Notes: generated by a model not told the origin, from the letters alone. A stretch of DNA of 64,000 nt from Canna indica (GCA_034359265.1 CP136891.1:6834501-6898500); one strand, 5' to 3'. Positions 46,318-57,824 are shown, counted from the first letter of the stretch. Program-made: numbers and translations.

Positions 46318-47354
46318 TCAACTGGCATTGCACTCCGGCGGCAGCCCCTGCGGAAACCTCCACACGTCGGCGCAGTAGTTGTAGATCATGTAGTTCTTCT
46401 GCACCCACTTCAACCTGTCCGCGTCATTGGCGTCGAGCTCCTGCCACATCCACGAGCTGCTCCCCAGCCCGCACGACGGAGCGCCGCCGCCGTACGCCAC
46501 GCAGCCGGCCGCGGTGTAGCTCCTGTACGACGCCGTGAACGGCGCCTTGGACCAGTCCGTCTTCACGCGCCCGCCTCTCGTCGCCCAGTCATCGGCGTCC
46601 CACAAGCTCCCGTACACCCTCATCGCCTGGCTCTTCGGGTACGGCACGCCGGTGGTCGATTCCCTGTTCCTGAACTCCCTGATCGGCGTCCCGTCCACGT
46701 AGAAGCTGAATCGTTTCCAAGAATTAATCAAAAGCCTAACCAAAATAGATACTAGTACGACAAATTGAGCAAACGTACACGATATGCCTCGGATTCCACA
46801 GAACAGAGTAGGTGTGGAAGTCCTTGGTGGGATCAAACCAGAGGTAGAACTGCTGCTCTCTGTTCCCCTTCCCCTGGGTGTACAGATTGGTGTGGACGAC
46901 GTAAGGGTCTCCGCTGAGGTTCCCCAAGAACTCTAAGTCGATCTCATCGTGCGTGTCTCCTAGCGAAGAGAGCTGCATCCATCGATCGATCACAGCGTTA
47001 AGAATTCAACAGCATATGTATCCGCTAATTAACAAGACGGGCGCGCTTTTTATCAACGTGCATACGTACGTAGAAGGTGGCTACTGTTCCGGCGGAGTCG
47101 CCGGGGACGAGCTTGATCTGCATGTCGAACTTGCCGTAGAGATACTGGTTCTTGGACTGGAAGCCGGAGCCGGAGTTCTTGTCGAGGGAGAGCGTGAGAA
47201 GCTGCCCGTTCTCGAGGATTTTGCCGCGGCCGTCGCCCCAGGTGATGTCCACATCCTGGTAGAAATTGCCGGCCGATGCCAAGCTAGCTAAGCACAGCGT
47301 CAATGCAACGAACAAGAGGCGGGCAGAAGCGTTAGGAGCTCGAGAGGAGGCCAT
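46318..47354 (-). CDS. Xyloglucan endotransglucosylase/hydrolase (XTH, GH16), copy A
   Basis: Minus-strand exons 47070-47354, 46779-46972 and 46318-46705 give 288 residues, the usual XTH length. XTHs are secreted and cut and rejoin xyloglucan chains in the cell wall. A signal peptide covers about residues 1-28 ('[16 protein letters not shown]'). The GH16 active site in exon 2 is [10 protein letters not shown]: the nucleophile Glu105 and acid/base Glu109 are present, but residue 108 is Leu where the family nearly always has Phe. The adjacent N-glycosylation sequon (Asn113-Leu-Ser) is kept. Exon 3 has '[11 protein letters not shown]', '[13 protein letters not shown]' and the C-terminal XET_C region with conserved cysteines ending in '...PPECNAS'. 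Introns of 97 and 73 bp sit at the same places as in copy B, 650 bp away on the same strand, so the two arose by tandem duplication. Confidence 0.95.
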
Positions 47355-47420
47355 GAATTCGAAGAGAAGGTGATCCTGCGAGTGTAGTAGACCTGTGGAA
47401 AGATGCGATCCACTTGGAGG

Positions 47421-47428
47421 TATTTATA
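47421..47428 (-). promoter_or_regulatory. TATA box of XTH copy A, with an upstream G-box
   Basis: TATAAATA on the minus strand, 67 bases before the ATG. CACGTG (a G-box) lies at 47470-47475, about 42 bases further upstream, and more ACGT cores occur at 47630-47660 ('gacgtgtgg', 'acacgtctacgtgtc'). These suggest bZIP/bHLH control, by inference only. Confidence 0.65.
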
Positions 47429-47479
47429 GAGAGAGAGAGAGATTTGAAGTTGAGGACGACGAAGGTTGCCACGTGGCAT

Positions 47480-48008
47480 CACCAGAAGTCAACACGGCGT
47501 GGGAATTTGAGTGCGCCGGCCAAGACCAGTAGACCACAACCACGGTGTGTAAATTAATTTAACAGACGCAGACGCACACTGGGTTTGTTTTCAATCACCA
47601 ACCACATTCCACTACTGGGATGTGGTTGCTGACGTGTGGGCTTCAGACACGTCTACGTGTCAATCGTGGAAGTGGGTTAATTTGTTTTGAAGAAGTAAGA
47701 ATTTTCGGTAGATGGTGATGATATATGAACCAATGAAGGTGGAATTGGATTGCATCCCTATCTAAAACTTAGTCCACGCGAAGCATTAATTTATTTTGAC
47801 TACTGATGACAATTAATGGTCTCCAATCAAATGACTTGAAATCCATTATGAAGCATTGTGGTAATAAACTTTATAAAAGTGTTGTGTGAGGCACTGAGGC
47901 GGATAGAAGACAATGGAAGACGTTTCCCTGTTCTATTCAAGGACAAAACTACTCTGGATTGCTGTAATAATTACATATATTAAATAGATAATTATTATTT
48001 TATTATCG
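47480..48008. other. Spacer between the two XTH genes (promoter of copy A)
   Basis: No gene. Holds the upstream region of copy A and the 3' flank of copy B. Confidence 0.6.
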
Positions 48009-49075
48009 TTAATGGCGCTTGCACTCGCGAGGCATCCCCTGAGGGAACCTCTTGCGATCAGCACAATAGTTATAAACCATGTACTTCCTTTGCACCCATC
48101 TCATTCTCTTGTACCCCTTCGAGTCCAGCTCCTGTCTCATCCACACACTGTGCTGCTCACCCGACGTCGCCGCCGCTGGCCACCGTCCCGACGAACACCG
48201 AGAGGTATCCGACGGTGAACTCCACACGCAAGCATCGGCGTTGAAGTCTCGGAACGACGCCGTGAACGGCGCCTGACTCCAGTTTGTCTTCACCAATCCG
48301 CCCCTCGTAGCCCAATCGTCGGCGTTCCACAGGCTCGAGTACACCCTCATCGACTGGTTCTTCGGAAACCCTACGCCTTTGGATTCAAGATTCTTGAATT
48401 CTCTTATCGGAATGCCGTCGACCGCAAATCTGTGGCAAGAGATTTGATTAATTAATACATGTTCATGCATGAAAAGCACAAAGTCCTAAACTAAACATAT
48501 GCTGATCGAATTGTACTCACATTACATGCTGCAGATTCCATATAAAGGAGTAGGCGTGGAAGCCCTTGGTGGGATCAAACCACAGGTGGAACCGCTGCTC
48601 TCTGTTTCCCTTCCCTTGAGTGAACACATTGGTGTGCACTACGTAGGGATCGCCGGGGAGGTTGCCGAGAAACTCGAAGTCGATCTCATCGTGCGTCGGC
48701 CCTTGTGATGATAACTTCATGTAGAAATATGCATGTTTATAAATATCGAACGCTTTCCTAACAGCTTAAACTTATATATAGAACTAAAATATATATGCTT
48801 ACGTAAAAAGCGGTGACAGTGCCGGCAGAGTCGCCGGGGACGAGCTTGATCTTCATGCTGATATTGCCGAAGAGGTACTCGTTCTTGGACTGCATTCCAG
48901 AGCCGGAGCACTTGTCCATGGAAAGCGTGACGAGGTGGCCATTGTCTAAAATATTTCCGCGGCCATCTCCCCAGGTGATGTCGAAATACTGGTGAAAGTT
49001 GCCACCACGGGATGAACCCAGCGAGAAGAAAGCTGTGAGGGAAAGAAGTAGAACCCTAAAAGAGGAAGGAGACAT
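48009..49075 (-). CDS. Xyloglucan endotransglucosylase/hydrolase (XTH, GH16), copy B
   Basis: Minus-strand exons 48803-49075, 48521-48714 and 48009-48429 give 295 residues. A signal peptide lies in the first about 23 residues ('[15 protein letters not shown]'). The active site is the consensus [10 protein letters not shown] with Glu101 and Glu105. The residue after it is Asn109-Leu-Pro, so the N-glycosylation sequon present in copy A and in most XTHs is destroyed by Pro. Exon 3 contains '[11 protein letters not shown]', '[13 protein letters not shown]', an Ala/Ser-rich insert ('[11 protein letters not shown]') not seen in copy A, and the Cys-containing end 'PRECKRH'. Intron phases match copy A. 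Function and location as for copy A: apoplast, wall xyloglucan. Confidence 0.95.
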
Positions 49076-49131
49076 TATTAGTTTCGTTTGTGTTAATTTG
49101 GATGATGTTGCATGTCAACTGCAAGGCTTAA

Positions 49132-49138
49132 ATTTATA
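49132..49138 (-). promoter_or_regulatory. TATA box of XTH copy B
   Basis: TATAAAT on the minus strand, 57 bases before the ATG, with a 'ttattgg' (inverse CCAAT) ten bases upstream. Confidence 0.55.
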
Positions 49139-49139
49139 A

Positions 49140-51289
49140 GCCAATAACATGATTAAAGATTGGGCGTGTTTGAGGATTTGTGTTAATGGCAGGAGGAGCG
49201 CAGCAGGCTGGCAAGAACTGTAAACCAGGTTGTTTGTATTGCGCGCAACAACGTCGGCGCCATTGAGAATATTTTAGCAGATGCTTGCAGTAGTCTGGGA
49301 AGAGCACTCAGAGAAAACTTTGGGTTGAGAATTTCAGATTGCAAGAGATCACAGCTGTATGAGAATTTGTTTGTCTTGCCCCCTAATTTCGTAGGATTTG
49401 ACTGCATGCAACGCTAAGTAAAGGAACGTACGTGTTATTGCTTCAAAAGACTGAAGGTGCTGGATTTGAGGTCATAGCTTTGATTGCGATTATAAACAAC
49501 GTCGTAATTAATTAAGGACCACACACGAGCTAGGTATCTTGATGAGAAAATAATTTTTGTTTTAGGTGCTAAGAACGAGTTAAACAAATTTAATTTATTA
49601 GCAACCAAAATAATGTAAAAATACACTACACTAAGTTTTCAGCAGATATATGACCAACAGGAGATTTGCCATTGTCACAAACGATCATCTCACATGCCAC
49701 GACAAACACTTTTTCAAATAGTATGTTGGTTTTTTTACTCAAATTGGGTTTGAATCAAATTCAATAAATTTGTCCAGGCTCAAATTGGACTTCATTAATC
49801 AAATTATAATTGAATCAAACTTATATTATTGAGTTGAACCAATTCGGCTTACTATTCATGTTCATGTCCAGATCTTCTTTCTTAATGAGATATGGAAGCC
49901 CAATATAATTGCTAGGGAGAGAAACTCTTCATGAAGCCTGCTCAAGCTTGCTCCTTTGGGCCTGGTGAGTGGGCCGAGCCCGCTGCACCATAGCAGGCGA
50001 GCATGTGTGCCAACGCACTTGGCAAGCAGCCCAGCGCATTGCAGCATGCGCCAGATTTCAAATTAAGATTTCAACGGAGATTTAAATTTTGATTTTTTTT
50101 ATTGAGAATTTTGGTCAAAATTAGTCGAGTTTTTCGAAGCAATCTCTCCCCAGGTAGAAGCCCAATTTTTCAGCAATCCGAATATTTTGACTCCCTTATA
50201 TATAAAACACCGATAGTCTCTCGAGAACAATACAAGACATAGATTAAAGAGGGAAAATACTGTAATTAGAGATTCAAAAAAATCAAGATGGTCATTATCC
50301 TCCTTTTTGAGAGTGCTCGTTCTTAAGTTTTGACATACGATAAAAGAGTCCAATTTCAAGATAGAGATTATAGAGATATTTGTCTCTACTCCATAACGAT
50401 TTCAAATTCATTTTATTTGAGACAATATGATGTATTTTGAAGGGAATTTCATTTTATTGTCACTTATTTTGAAATACAATAAGTTATTGTATTTCTTTTC
50501 TGGAATTAGTCTCATGTTCTCCCCGTAGACGTAGGATCGGCACTCCGCCGAGTTCGAACCACGTTTACATTTTGTCTCTTATTTTCGTAATCTTGGCTTC
50601 AGATTTAGTTTTCTATTTATCTCGTCGGGTTCAAGTTTTGTTGATCCTGCCTTAATTTCCTAACATAGTAATATTATACTAGGCAAGCGCAGAAGATGAT
50701 GAGCGAGGGGATAATAGTCATTGTTGATGGGCAAATAGGCATGAATTGAAACCAAAACACGACCCAATGAATTCAAGAACCCGATTCGACCTAGCTATTT
50801 AGGTTAGGTCAGGTACAATTCGATCAAACCTGATCATAATCGAGTCGGGTCTCGGGTTTTAGAATTTGAAACTTGATGACCCGAGACCTAACCTGATGGC
50901 CCGATTATTTATATTTTTTCTTAATTATTTTGTATTTAAAAATATTTATTTTAATTATTTTTTTTTTAAATAAAAGAAAATATTGTTAAAAACTCTCTTT
51001 TTTATCTAAATGGGTAAACTCAACTACCCGACCTGAACTAGGTCAGGTTGGGTTGGGTCGAGTTTGGGAGGTGAAAAAATTTTAACCTGACCCGACCCGA
51101 TTACACTTGGTCGGGTCAGATTGATTTTTTTTTCTAAACCCAACCCAATGCAATCCGACCCGCGAATACCCTTAATTTTAGTATAATTAATTAGTCTGTA
51201 TATATATACACGTAGGAGTTACACACATTGGATCTTTAAATAAATTCCTTGTGGTAAGAATGTAGAATCGCATGAGCTCTTATATACAG
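49140..51289. other. Intergenic, no gene recognised
   Basis: A+T-rich with patches. Positions 50745-51180 contain 'gggtcgggt' and 'acccgaccc' words like the interiors of the hAT elements; the ends could not be found. ORFs here have no recognisable similarity. Confidence 0.5.
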
Positions 51290-51299
51290 TATTAATTAA

Positions 51300-51870
51300 G
51301 GTAATTACTTAAATATATTCTAAACTATGCACTTTGTCTCATTTATGATCAATTTTAAAATATTATCAAATTGTATCCTGAACTTTGACATTTATCTCAA
51401 TTACATTATTCCGTCAACTCTTTGTAAGCAGCACCATTAAAGCAATGATATGACACTCTGACGTGAATTAAAATAATATTTTTTATTAAAATAATATAAA
51501 AATTACTTTAATTTATATAAAATAATATAAAATAATATAAAATAATATTTTTTTTATTTTATATTAAAAAATCACTCCGAATCATGTTGATGGTGAACAT
51601 GAAATAAATTTTTAATATAAAATATAAAATAATATTTTATATTAATTAATATAAATTAATATAGTTTTTAAATATTTTTTAAATAAAAAATATTATTTTA
51701 ATTCACGTCAGAGTGCAACATCATCATTTTAACGGTGCTGCTGACGAAGAGTTGACGAGAGGATATAATTGAGACAAATATTAAAATTCAGAATACAATT
51801 TGATAATATTTTAAAATTAATTATAAATAAAATAAAATGTATATTTTAAAATATATTTAGATAATTATAC
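51300..51870. mobile_element. Foldback MITE, Mutator-like target duplication
   Basis: Arms of about 190 bp are inverted copies: 'ttgtatcctgaactttgaca' pairs with 'attaaaattcagaatacaa', 'ccgtcaactcttt' with 'aagagttgacga', and 'cactctgacgtgaattaaaa' with 'ttttaattcacgtcagagtg'. The core is A+T-rich. Flanks TATTAATTAA (51290-51299) and TATTAATCAA (51871-51880) differ at one base, giving a duplication of 9-10 bp, which fits Mutator-like elements. Confidence 0.85.
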
Positions 51871-52061
51871 TATTAATCAACGTGTCTGCCACGGTCTCTT
51901 TGTTTGCCCTGCGTTGAAGGGAAGCTGCGCCCTTCTTGCAGCAGGCGAGGCTGCTATATAGCTGCATCGCTCCATCTCACTTCACATGCACCAACGAAAG
52001 TTAGCTGTATTTATAGTCTTTTAATGTCGGATATATAATTAGTATAAGCAATTAATATAAC

Positions 52062-52740
52062 TATAAATAGAATTTGTTCTACCCCTTTGTGTGCCTACGT
52101 ACGTACCTAAAAAAGAGGGCAAGTACATCTTTTGCACAGTTTAATATCAGTAGTACTACATACTCTCTCTGTTTTTTCCAATCCGAATTTATATACCTTA
52201 ATTTTTATATAATTCTTAAATCTTCTCGCGTATTAGAAAACAAAAATACATTTTTCGCCAATTATTACGGAGCCGGGCTCCATCGAAGTCTCGTTCTCTT
52301 TATTTGGCCCTCCTCTCCTCCTCTGCAACCAAAACCCTATTCTCTTCTCTCTCTTAATCAATACCAAGAGATTAATGGCAATGGTCGAATGAAGCCTGCC
52401 CTTCATTTTACACCCTTTCCATTTCCATTTTTTCTCATGAAACCTTCTGCTTCAATCTTTTGTAAGTATGCGCGCAGTGTACCTTCCTTCCTTATCTCCG
52501 TTTACTCGTTTGCCTGCTGCAAAATTGAAGAACCATTAATGCCGTTTGGTGGAGTCGATCCAGCGACGACGTCGATATATGTAGCACAATCCGAATAACC
52601 TTAGCTTGCTAGCCATCATTATTCTTTGCCGTCGATCTTTCGTCCCCTCTTCCCTCGCTCTCTTGATGTACCAACATCTCTTTATGGTCTCCTTATTACT
52701 GTGAAATTGAGCAGTGGATATATCTCGAGGGCCGGCGGCC
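52062..52740 (+). promoter_or_regulatory. Putative promoter and spliced 5' leader of the CLE gene
   Basis: TATAAATA at 52062-52069 and a CT-rich stretch at 52305-52360 suggest a core promoter and leader. GTAAGTATG at 52462 and 'ttgagcag' ending at 52714 could bound a leader intron of about 250 bp. Frames here do not resemble proteins. All inference. Confidence 0.35.
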
Positions 52741-53064
52741 ATGAGGAGGAGACGGCCGGCGCATGAAGCTCTTGTCGCGTGCAGCTTGATTCTGGTCATC
52801 GCCAGTATCATTTGTCACGGCTTCGCTCGGGAGGTCACAGGGAAGCAAACACGCATCGGGGAAGATGAGAAGAGAGCAACGCCAAAAGAGGCGTCCCCGG
52901 TGGCCATGGTCGACGTCCCCGGTGTTAGTCTCAGCAGAAGCAATTCGTCCATGGCCGGCAGCTGGAGAAATCTCACAGCTTGGTCAGAGAGGAAGGGGAG
53001 CAGCTTGGTGGAGGATGACAAGCGCATCGTGCCCAGCGGCTCCAATCCGTTGCATAACAAGTGA
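52741..53064 (+). CDS. CLE-family signalling peptide precursor
   Basis: A single exon of 107 residues from the first ATG (upstream in-frame codons lack an ATG). The N terminus is basic followed by a hydrophobic secretion signal ('ALVACSLILVIASIICHGFA', residues 9-28). The variable middle is followed at the very end by 'RIVPSGSNPLHN' (bases 53023-53058), a CLE dodecapeptide, then Lys and stop. CLE peptides are cut out, secreted and perceived by LRR receptor kinases to control stem-cell and vascular development. The consensus has Pro at position 7 (often hydroxylated and arabinosylated); here it is Ser. Lys before the motif fits a processing site. Which CLE clade it belongs to cannot be told by eye. 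Confidence 0.9.
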   Translation: MRRRRPAHEALVACSLILVIASIICHGFAREVTGKQTRIGEDEKRATPKEASPVAMVDVPGVSLSRSNSSMAGSWRNLTAWSERKGSSLVEDDKRIVPSGSNPLHNK

Positions 53065-54770
53065 AGGAGTAATTAAGGTGGAGTGATCACATTGAGGACG
53101 ACGAGGAGGTGAAGTGATGTAATCTGCAATCCTTTTTAATTAATTAGTTTATAAGGAACTAAGTATTTGCTGCATATAGCTAATTAATAATATGTATATC
53201 TATTTCTCATTTTTGTTAATTAAATTAACGTTGACTAATGTGAAGACCGTAGTAGAAATGGATATATGATTTGTTGCTTATAAATTTAATTAAATATGTG
53301 TTTAATTTGTTGACTGGTTTTTTTAATTAACTAATATTAGTGGCAGATTCTTCGTGCTAATTTAGTGAAATTAATTTGTCATGGGGGAAGAGAGTCACAA
53401 AATTAGAGATAAATTAGATTTTTATTTTGAGATATTTAATTCATATTTAAAAATTAATAAACATAAAATTTATTTCAAATTAATCTCTAAAATTTTATAA
53501 AAATAACAATAACAAAATTACTTTCTTAATCCGACTCTAAAATTTTTAAAAATAAAAAAATAATTTATAGAGACATATAACATAATCTCAATCGACCATT
53601 TTGTGTTGCCGCGTGTATACTTTTGTTTCGAAGTTGAATTTTAAATACAAATATATACTTTGAGTAATTGAAGCCGGAACAACATGAGATGAATATCAAT
53701 TATCATACTAATTATCGTATAATATATGTGCTTCATATATAAAGGTAAGAGAATATACATGCAATTTTAATTTTGAAACAAGACAAGAGGTTGTTGGGCG
53801 TACGAGTACTGTGAATGAGTCATTTGTTGTGTATGAAGTTATTGCTACTCTGAGATAAGGTGTAGAGAGAGCTCAGAAGGCTTAGCATGTAGCTTGTTTT
53901 GACATGGATTTGCTTCCTTTTTGTCAGGCTACAGTGGGGGGCACGTGAGAACTGAATCTCTCTCTCTATATATAACTTTTGAATATTTTCTTTTTTGGTA
54001 ATGAATTTAAGAGGTTGGTGGTGTGGTTATATATATATACACATCAAGCCTAATTTTAAATACTATATATATATTTTGAAATAAGAAAAACTTATATTAA
54101 TCATAAGAAATGCGTAACACAAGTGCAAGGAGGGAGAGAGATACGGAGAGACAAAAAAAAACATTCAAAGAACTGCAAAACCTTCGCAAAGAAACGCAGA
54201 GGGGGAAAAAGAGAACACAGGGAGAGTTTTAGGTACAATGTATATCAAATATTTAAAAAATACATCAGTTTAGTTTCACATCCAGAACATACTTGATGTT
54301 GTGTTAATTGATTAATATTTTTATTTTAAAATTTTGTGTATACATTCTTCCCCTCGAGGAACATTCGATATTTGTAATTATGTAAAATTCTTAATCACCT
54401 CCAAAGATATTTATGCATCTTATTTTAATTTAGATGAATCCAACAAGCTAGAAGTTGAGCTTGTGTACATATATGCAATCATTGTGTTGATTATCTTTCC
54501 TCAACAATATTTAGATCCTGTTCTCCCAAAGCTAGTCAAGTTCAAGTTACGAAAATAAAATCAACTTAATTTGGATCAAAACTTAACCCGACAGAATATG
54601 CTTTCCGGCCTCTGGATCGAATAAATATCAAAATGAGCTGACTGTCATATTTCAACTTAGAAACCCAAGAACTAGAGTTCAAGCTGTAGAAAACAAATTA
54701 AGTCCTCCTCACCAATCACCATATCTCTTAATTAATATTACCATATAGACATCGATGCCCCCCCCGTCAT
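53065..54770. other. Intergenic, no gene recognised
   Basis: A+T-rich 3' flank of the CLE gene with several (TA)n runs. The frame at 54334-54558 shows no similarity to anything I know. Confidence 0.5.
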
Positions 54771-55202
54771 TTAATGCCCCCACAGACACAGAGCAACAAA
54801 AACACCACCACTGCATGCAACTTTTCTCATCATCTCCGGCAGAGCGGCAGACTGCGTCTGCACCGCACTGGATTTTGATGGTACAAGAAGATTAAACATG
54901 CCATGCATGCATTTGACTGTGTGTTTGCACCACACTGTGTGTTCTGCAGTCCTGACGAAGGCAGATCGAAGGGGAGGAAAAAGACAGCGCTTTGGATTGT
55001 GTGAGAGATGAGTGTGGCGAAGTATTTTAAGGACTACACAACTGTTTACCTTCCCAATAACTAGATGGATTTTTACTCGACTGGGTATATATGGATTGGT
55101 GAGGCCAGTCACCAGTGGCAGCCACCAGGAGGGGCAGAGAAGTTGAATGATTAGGCCATCATTGTTTGATACATTTGACTCACTTGGGGCATCGCCGGTC
55201 AT
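54771..55202 (-). other. Unassigned open frame of 143 codons
   Basis: An ATG-to-stop frame on the minus strand. It has scattered Cys/His, no clear signal peptide, and no recognisable motif; the GC content is above that of the surrounding DNA. It may be a decayed gene fragment or chance. Listed because it is the longest unexplained frame in this part. Confidence 0.15.
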
Positions 55203-56432
55203 GTAGGATTAATTCCATAATTATTCAAAGTTTCATTTTTCTATATTTCTAATCCAGAGTACTGCATAAAACTAATTAAATATATTGGGCAACACCATCA
55301 TGCCTTATAAACCATATATATGAAGCTAGCTAGCAAGTCCAAATATAAGACTACAAGTACTTGGATCATCTTGTTTGCTTGAGCTAGCATGGGCAATGGA
55401 TTGAGTATATAGGAGCATCAAAAGACTTGTAAAAGAGTAGACAAAGCTAATGTCATTTAAATATATAGGGAGGCTTGACCATTAGCAAAGATTTTTCCTA
55501 TGCGTACGTAGGGCATGGGACAAGATGCCATTAATTACGGCATCTTCTCCATCCTCCGTGATCTTGTTTGTTTTTTCTCTAATACTCACATTGTCACATT
55601 GATGATAAAATGGTCCCTTCCAGCATATTAAAATTTTAAAAGAGAGACATGCTTCAACTTCACGACAGACAATGAATGACCAACCACTTCAGTAAAACTA
55701 ATATATTTCAGCTCAAACTCACCGATATAGAAGACTATATATATAATTATATTGTCTCTAAAACAAAATATAATTTTTATTTATGTATTAATAATTTTAT
55801 TTCTCACAAGTTTAATTGTAACTATTTCATATCTATTAAGCAAGTTTACGATAATGTATAAATAAACTCAAATTTGTTTATTTATTTGAGCTTAAATGCA
55901 TATTGAACAGGTGTTAATTTTAGGCAAATCAAAGCTTGTTTATGGGCTAAAGTTCAGAACTAGGTAAGTTTTTGTTTTCTGATATAAACAAGCTTGAACA
56001 AGTATTTTTTAGCTTGTTTTAAGCTCAATAAAAGAGTGATCTCAATGAGTTTTCAGACAATCAAGATTGAACATATCTTAGTCAAACTTGATTCCTCACG
56101 AAGAAGAATCAAACTTCTGGGTTAGAACAAGCACAAATGTTTAGTCAAATTGAGTTGGTTCAAAGCTCCAGCCTAATGTTTCTCCTTGTTCCTTGTCTTG
56201 TCCAACAACTTATCCACCGGCAGAGATTAAATATGGGAAAGAGGCCTACAAAATGGTCAGATTGGTGGCATTTAATTTGCTGCCTCCCTTGTTAGACACA
56301 ACAGGATCAGAGCATGCCAACAGCCTTGTTGTCTTCATAGGGCTTCAATTATTGGGGTCACATTCCTTTCCTCTTATATGGTATCAATGTCTCAATCCAA
56401 CAACAATTGTATGATCTGAGACTACACTCATC
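55203..56432. other. Intergenic, upstream of the DY-peptide gene
   Basis: A+T-rich, no gene recognised. The frame at 56193-56414 has no similarity. Confidence 0.5.
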
Positions 56433-56980
56433 ATGAAGCAGAAGCTGGTTTGTGCACTGCTCTGTTTTGCTCTCATGTTGCCTCTTCATCTTCTTCGACA
56501 TCCATTAGTAGATATCTCTGTCTCCTCTCCATCTCCAACCAAACTAGAGCAAGGTATTGGCAGGAAAATACTGAAGGAGAAAGCTGAGGTTAGTAAATTC
56601 ACATTAAATTTGATCACCAACTTAAGCTTGTGGTTAGAAATGACTTGATATCTACATTCCAACAGTTTCTCATGGCCAATTAAGAATATAAGAGCAAGCT
56701 TTGAACTTATGAACTATGCTTTAATACTATGTTGATAACTTCCCCAAAAGCTTATATAACCATAATTGTATAAGAATTTCTTCTAGCTCTAATGATTAAA
56801 ACAAGAGAAGTGAATCACTTGATGCAGATAATTGATGGAGAGAAGGAATCAGAAATTGAGGTCAGTTCAGTAGGCATTGAGCACAAGTATGAGGAAGAGG
56901 GAGGGGGTATCTACAGTGCAGATTACAGTGTAGTAACTACTCATTCTCTTCCACTGCCTAAGCATCATCCTAAGCCATAA
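56433..56980 (+). CDS. Small secreted protein with C-terminal Asp-Tyr motif (RGF/GLV-like candidate)
   Basis: Two exons, 56433-56588 and 56828-56980, joined at phase 0 with GAG/GTTAGT and TGCAG/ATA, give 102 residues. The N terminus is a signal peptide ('LVCALLCFALMLPLHLL'). The middle is charged ('GRKILKEKAE', 'GEKESEIEV', 'YEEEGGG'). The end is 'SADYSVVTTHSLPLPKHHPKP' in the last 21 residues, with Asp-Tyr followed by a Pro/His/Lys-rich tail. Asp-Tyr is the tyrosine-sulfation mark of several plant peptide hormones (RGF/GOLVEN, PSY, CIF), and the acidic run before it fits. It lacks the usual RGF ending (Pro-x-His-Asn). Assignment to a family is therefore tentative; the secreted small-protein gene itself is well supported by the splice model. 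Confidence 0.6.
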
Positions 56981-57461
56981 TTTTCTTTTGTTTTCTTTTG
57001 TTTTCTGGTTTCATGAATGACTTGATGAAGTCAAGACAGGAAATGTGATAACTATGAACTTCTGAAGCTTGACTTCCAATTAGCTTCATTTCTTTCAAGT
57101 TTGCTATCATAGAATAATGAAAAGGAAAGTTTGTAAAAATGCCTCCGGTGAGCAATAGCTGCACAAACTCTACTTTTACTGCGTATATGAAGATTAAAGG
57201 TATCAAACAACCACGGCAGAGATGATAAAATGAGAATTCTAGAATCTCTAAATATCAAGAAAAAATCATGAATAAAGGATGAAAATTTATTAACAACTAA
57301 GCACAACATTATACTTTTGGGGAAAAATCATAAAACAATACGATTATATAGAAAAAAATTGACATCATAGATTGCATACATTTCAACTTTGCGTGGAGTT
57401 GTCTGACCCCAAGCTAAGGCAGCCTACATTTCGTATAGACACTGTCCAAATGCTATCTCAG

Positions 57462-57824
57462 TAAGGTGGCAATGGGCCGGGCCCGCCCATGGGCGGCACG
57501 GACCCAGCCCGAGCTGGGCCGGGCTAGGCACGACACACCCATGCCCAAGGGACGAGCTGGGTTCGTCCCTTGGGGCATGTAGGTCGTGCTCGGCATGACC
57601 CGCATGCGCACCGTGCTGAGGACACGCGTCCCGAGCTTGGCGTGCATGCCGATTGAGCTTGACATGGCCAAAGTCCTGTACCGGCGCTAGGTTGGCACCA
57701 TGCTAGGCCTGGTTCTGGGGGAGGCCGAGTGCCGGGCTAGGCCTTACCTTTGAAACTACGGGAAGTGCCAAGCACGACCCGACAACCAATGGGTCTACCC
57801 GAGTACGGCCCATCGCCACCTCTA
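57462..57824. mobile_element. GC-rich hAT-like MITE
   Basis: Ends TAAGGTGGCAATGGGCCGGG and, inverted, TAGAGGTGGCGATGGGCCGT pair as terminal repeats. The interior is built from 'cgtgctcggcatgacccg' and 'gggccggcc'-type words. Flanking 8-mers TATCTCAG and TTATTCTG do not match well, so the target duplication is unproven. Related to 15142-15462. Confidence 0.65.

Noticed and set aside
46736..46993. XTH frame extending past both ends of exon 2
   Set aside because: Family alignment and GT-AG sites limit the exon to 46779-46972; the extra residues are intron.
52074..52598. 174-codon frame upstream of the CLE gene
   Set aside because: No similarity, alternative start only, and it overlaps the putative CLE promoter and leader.
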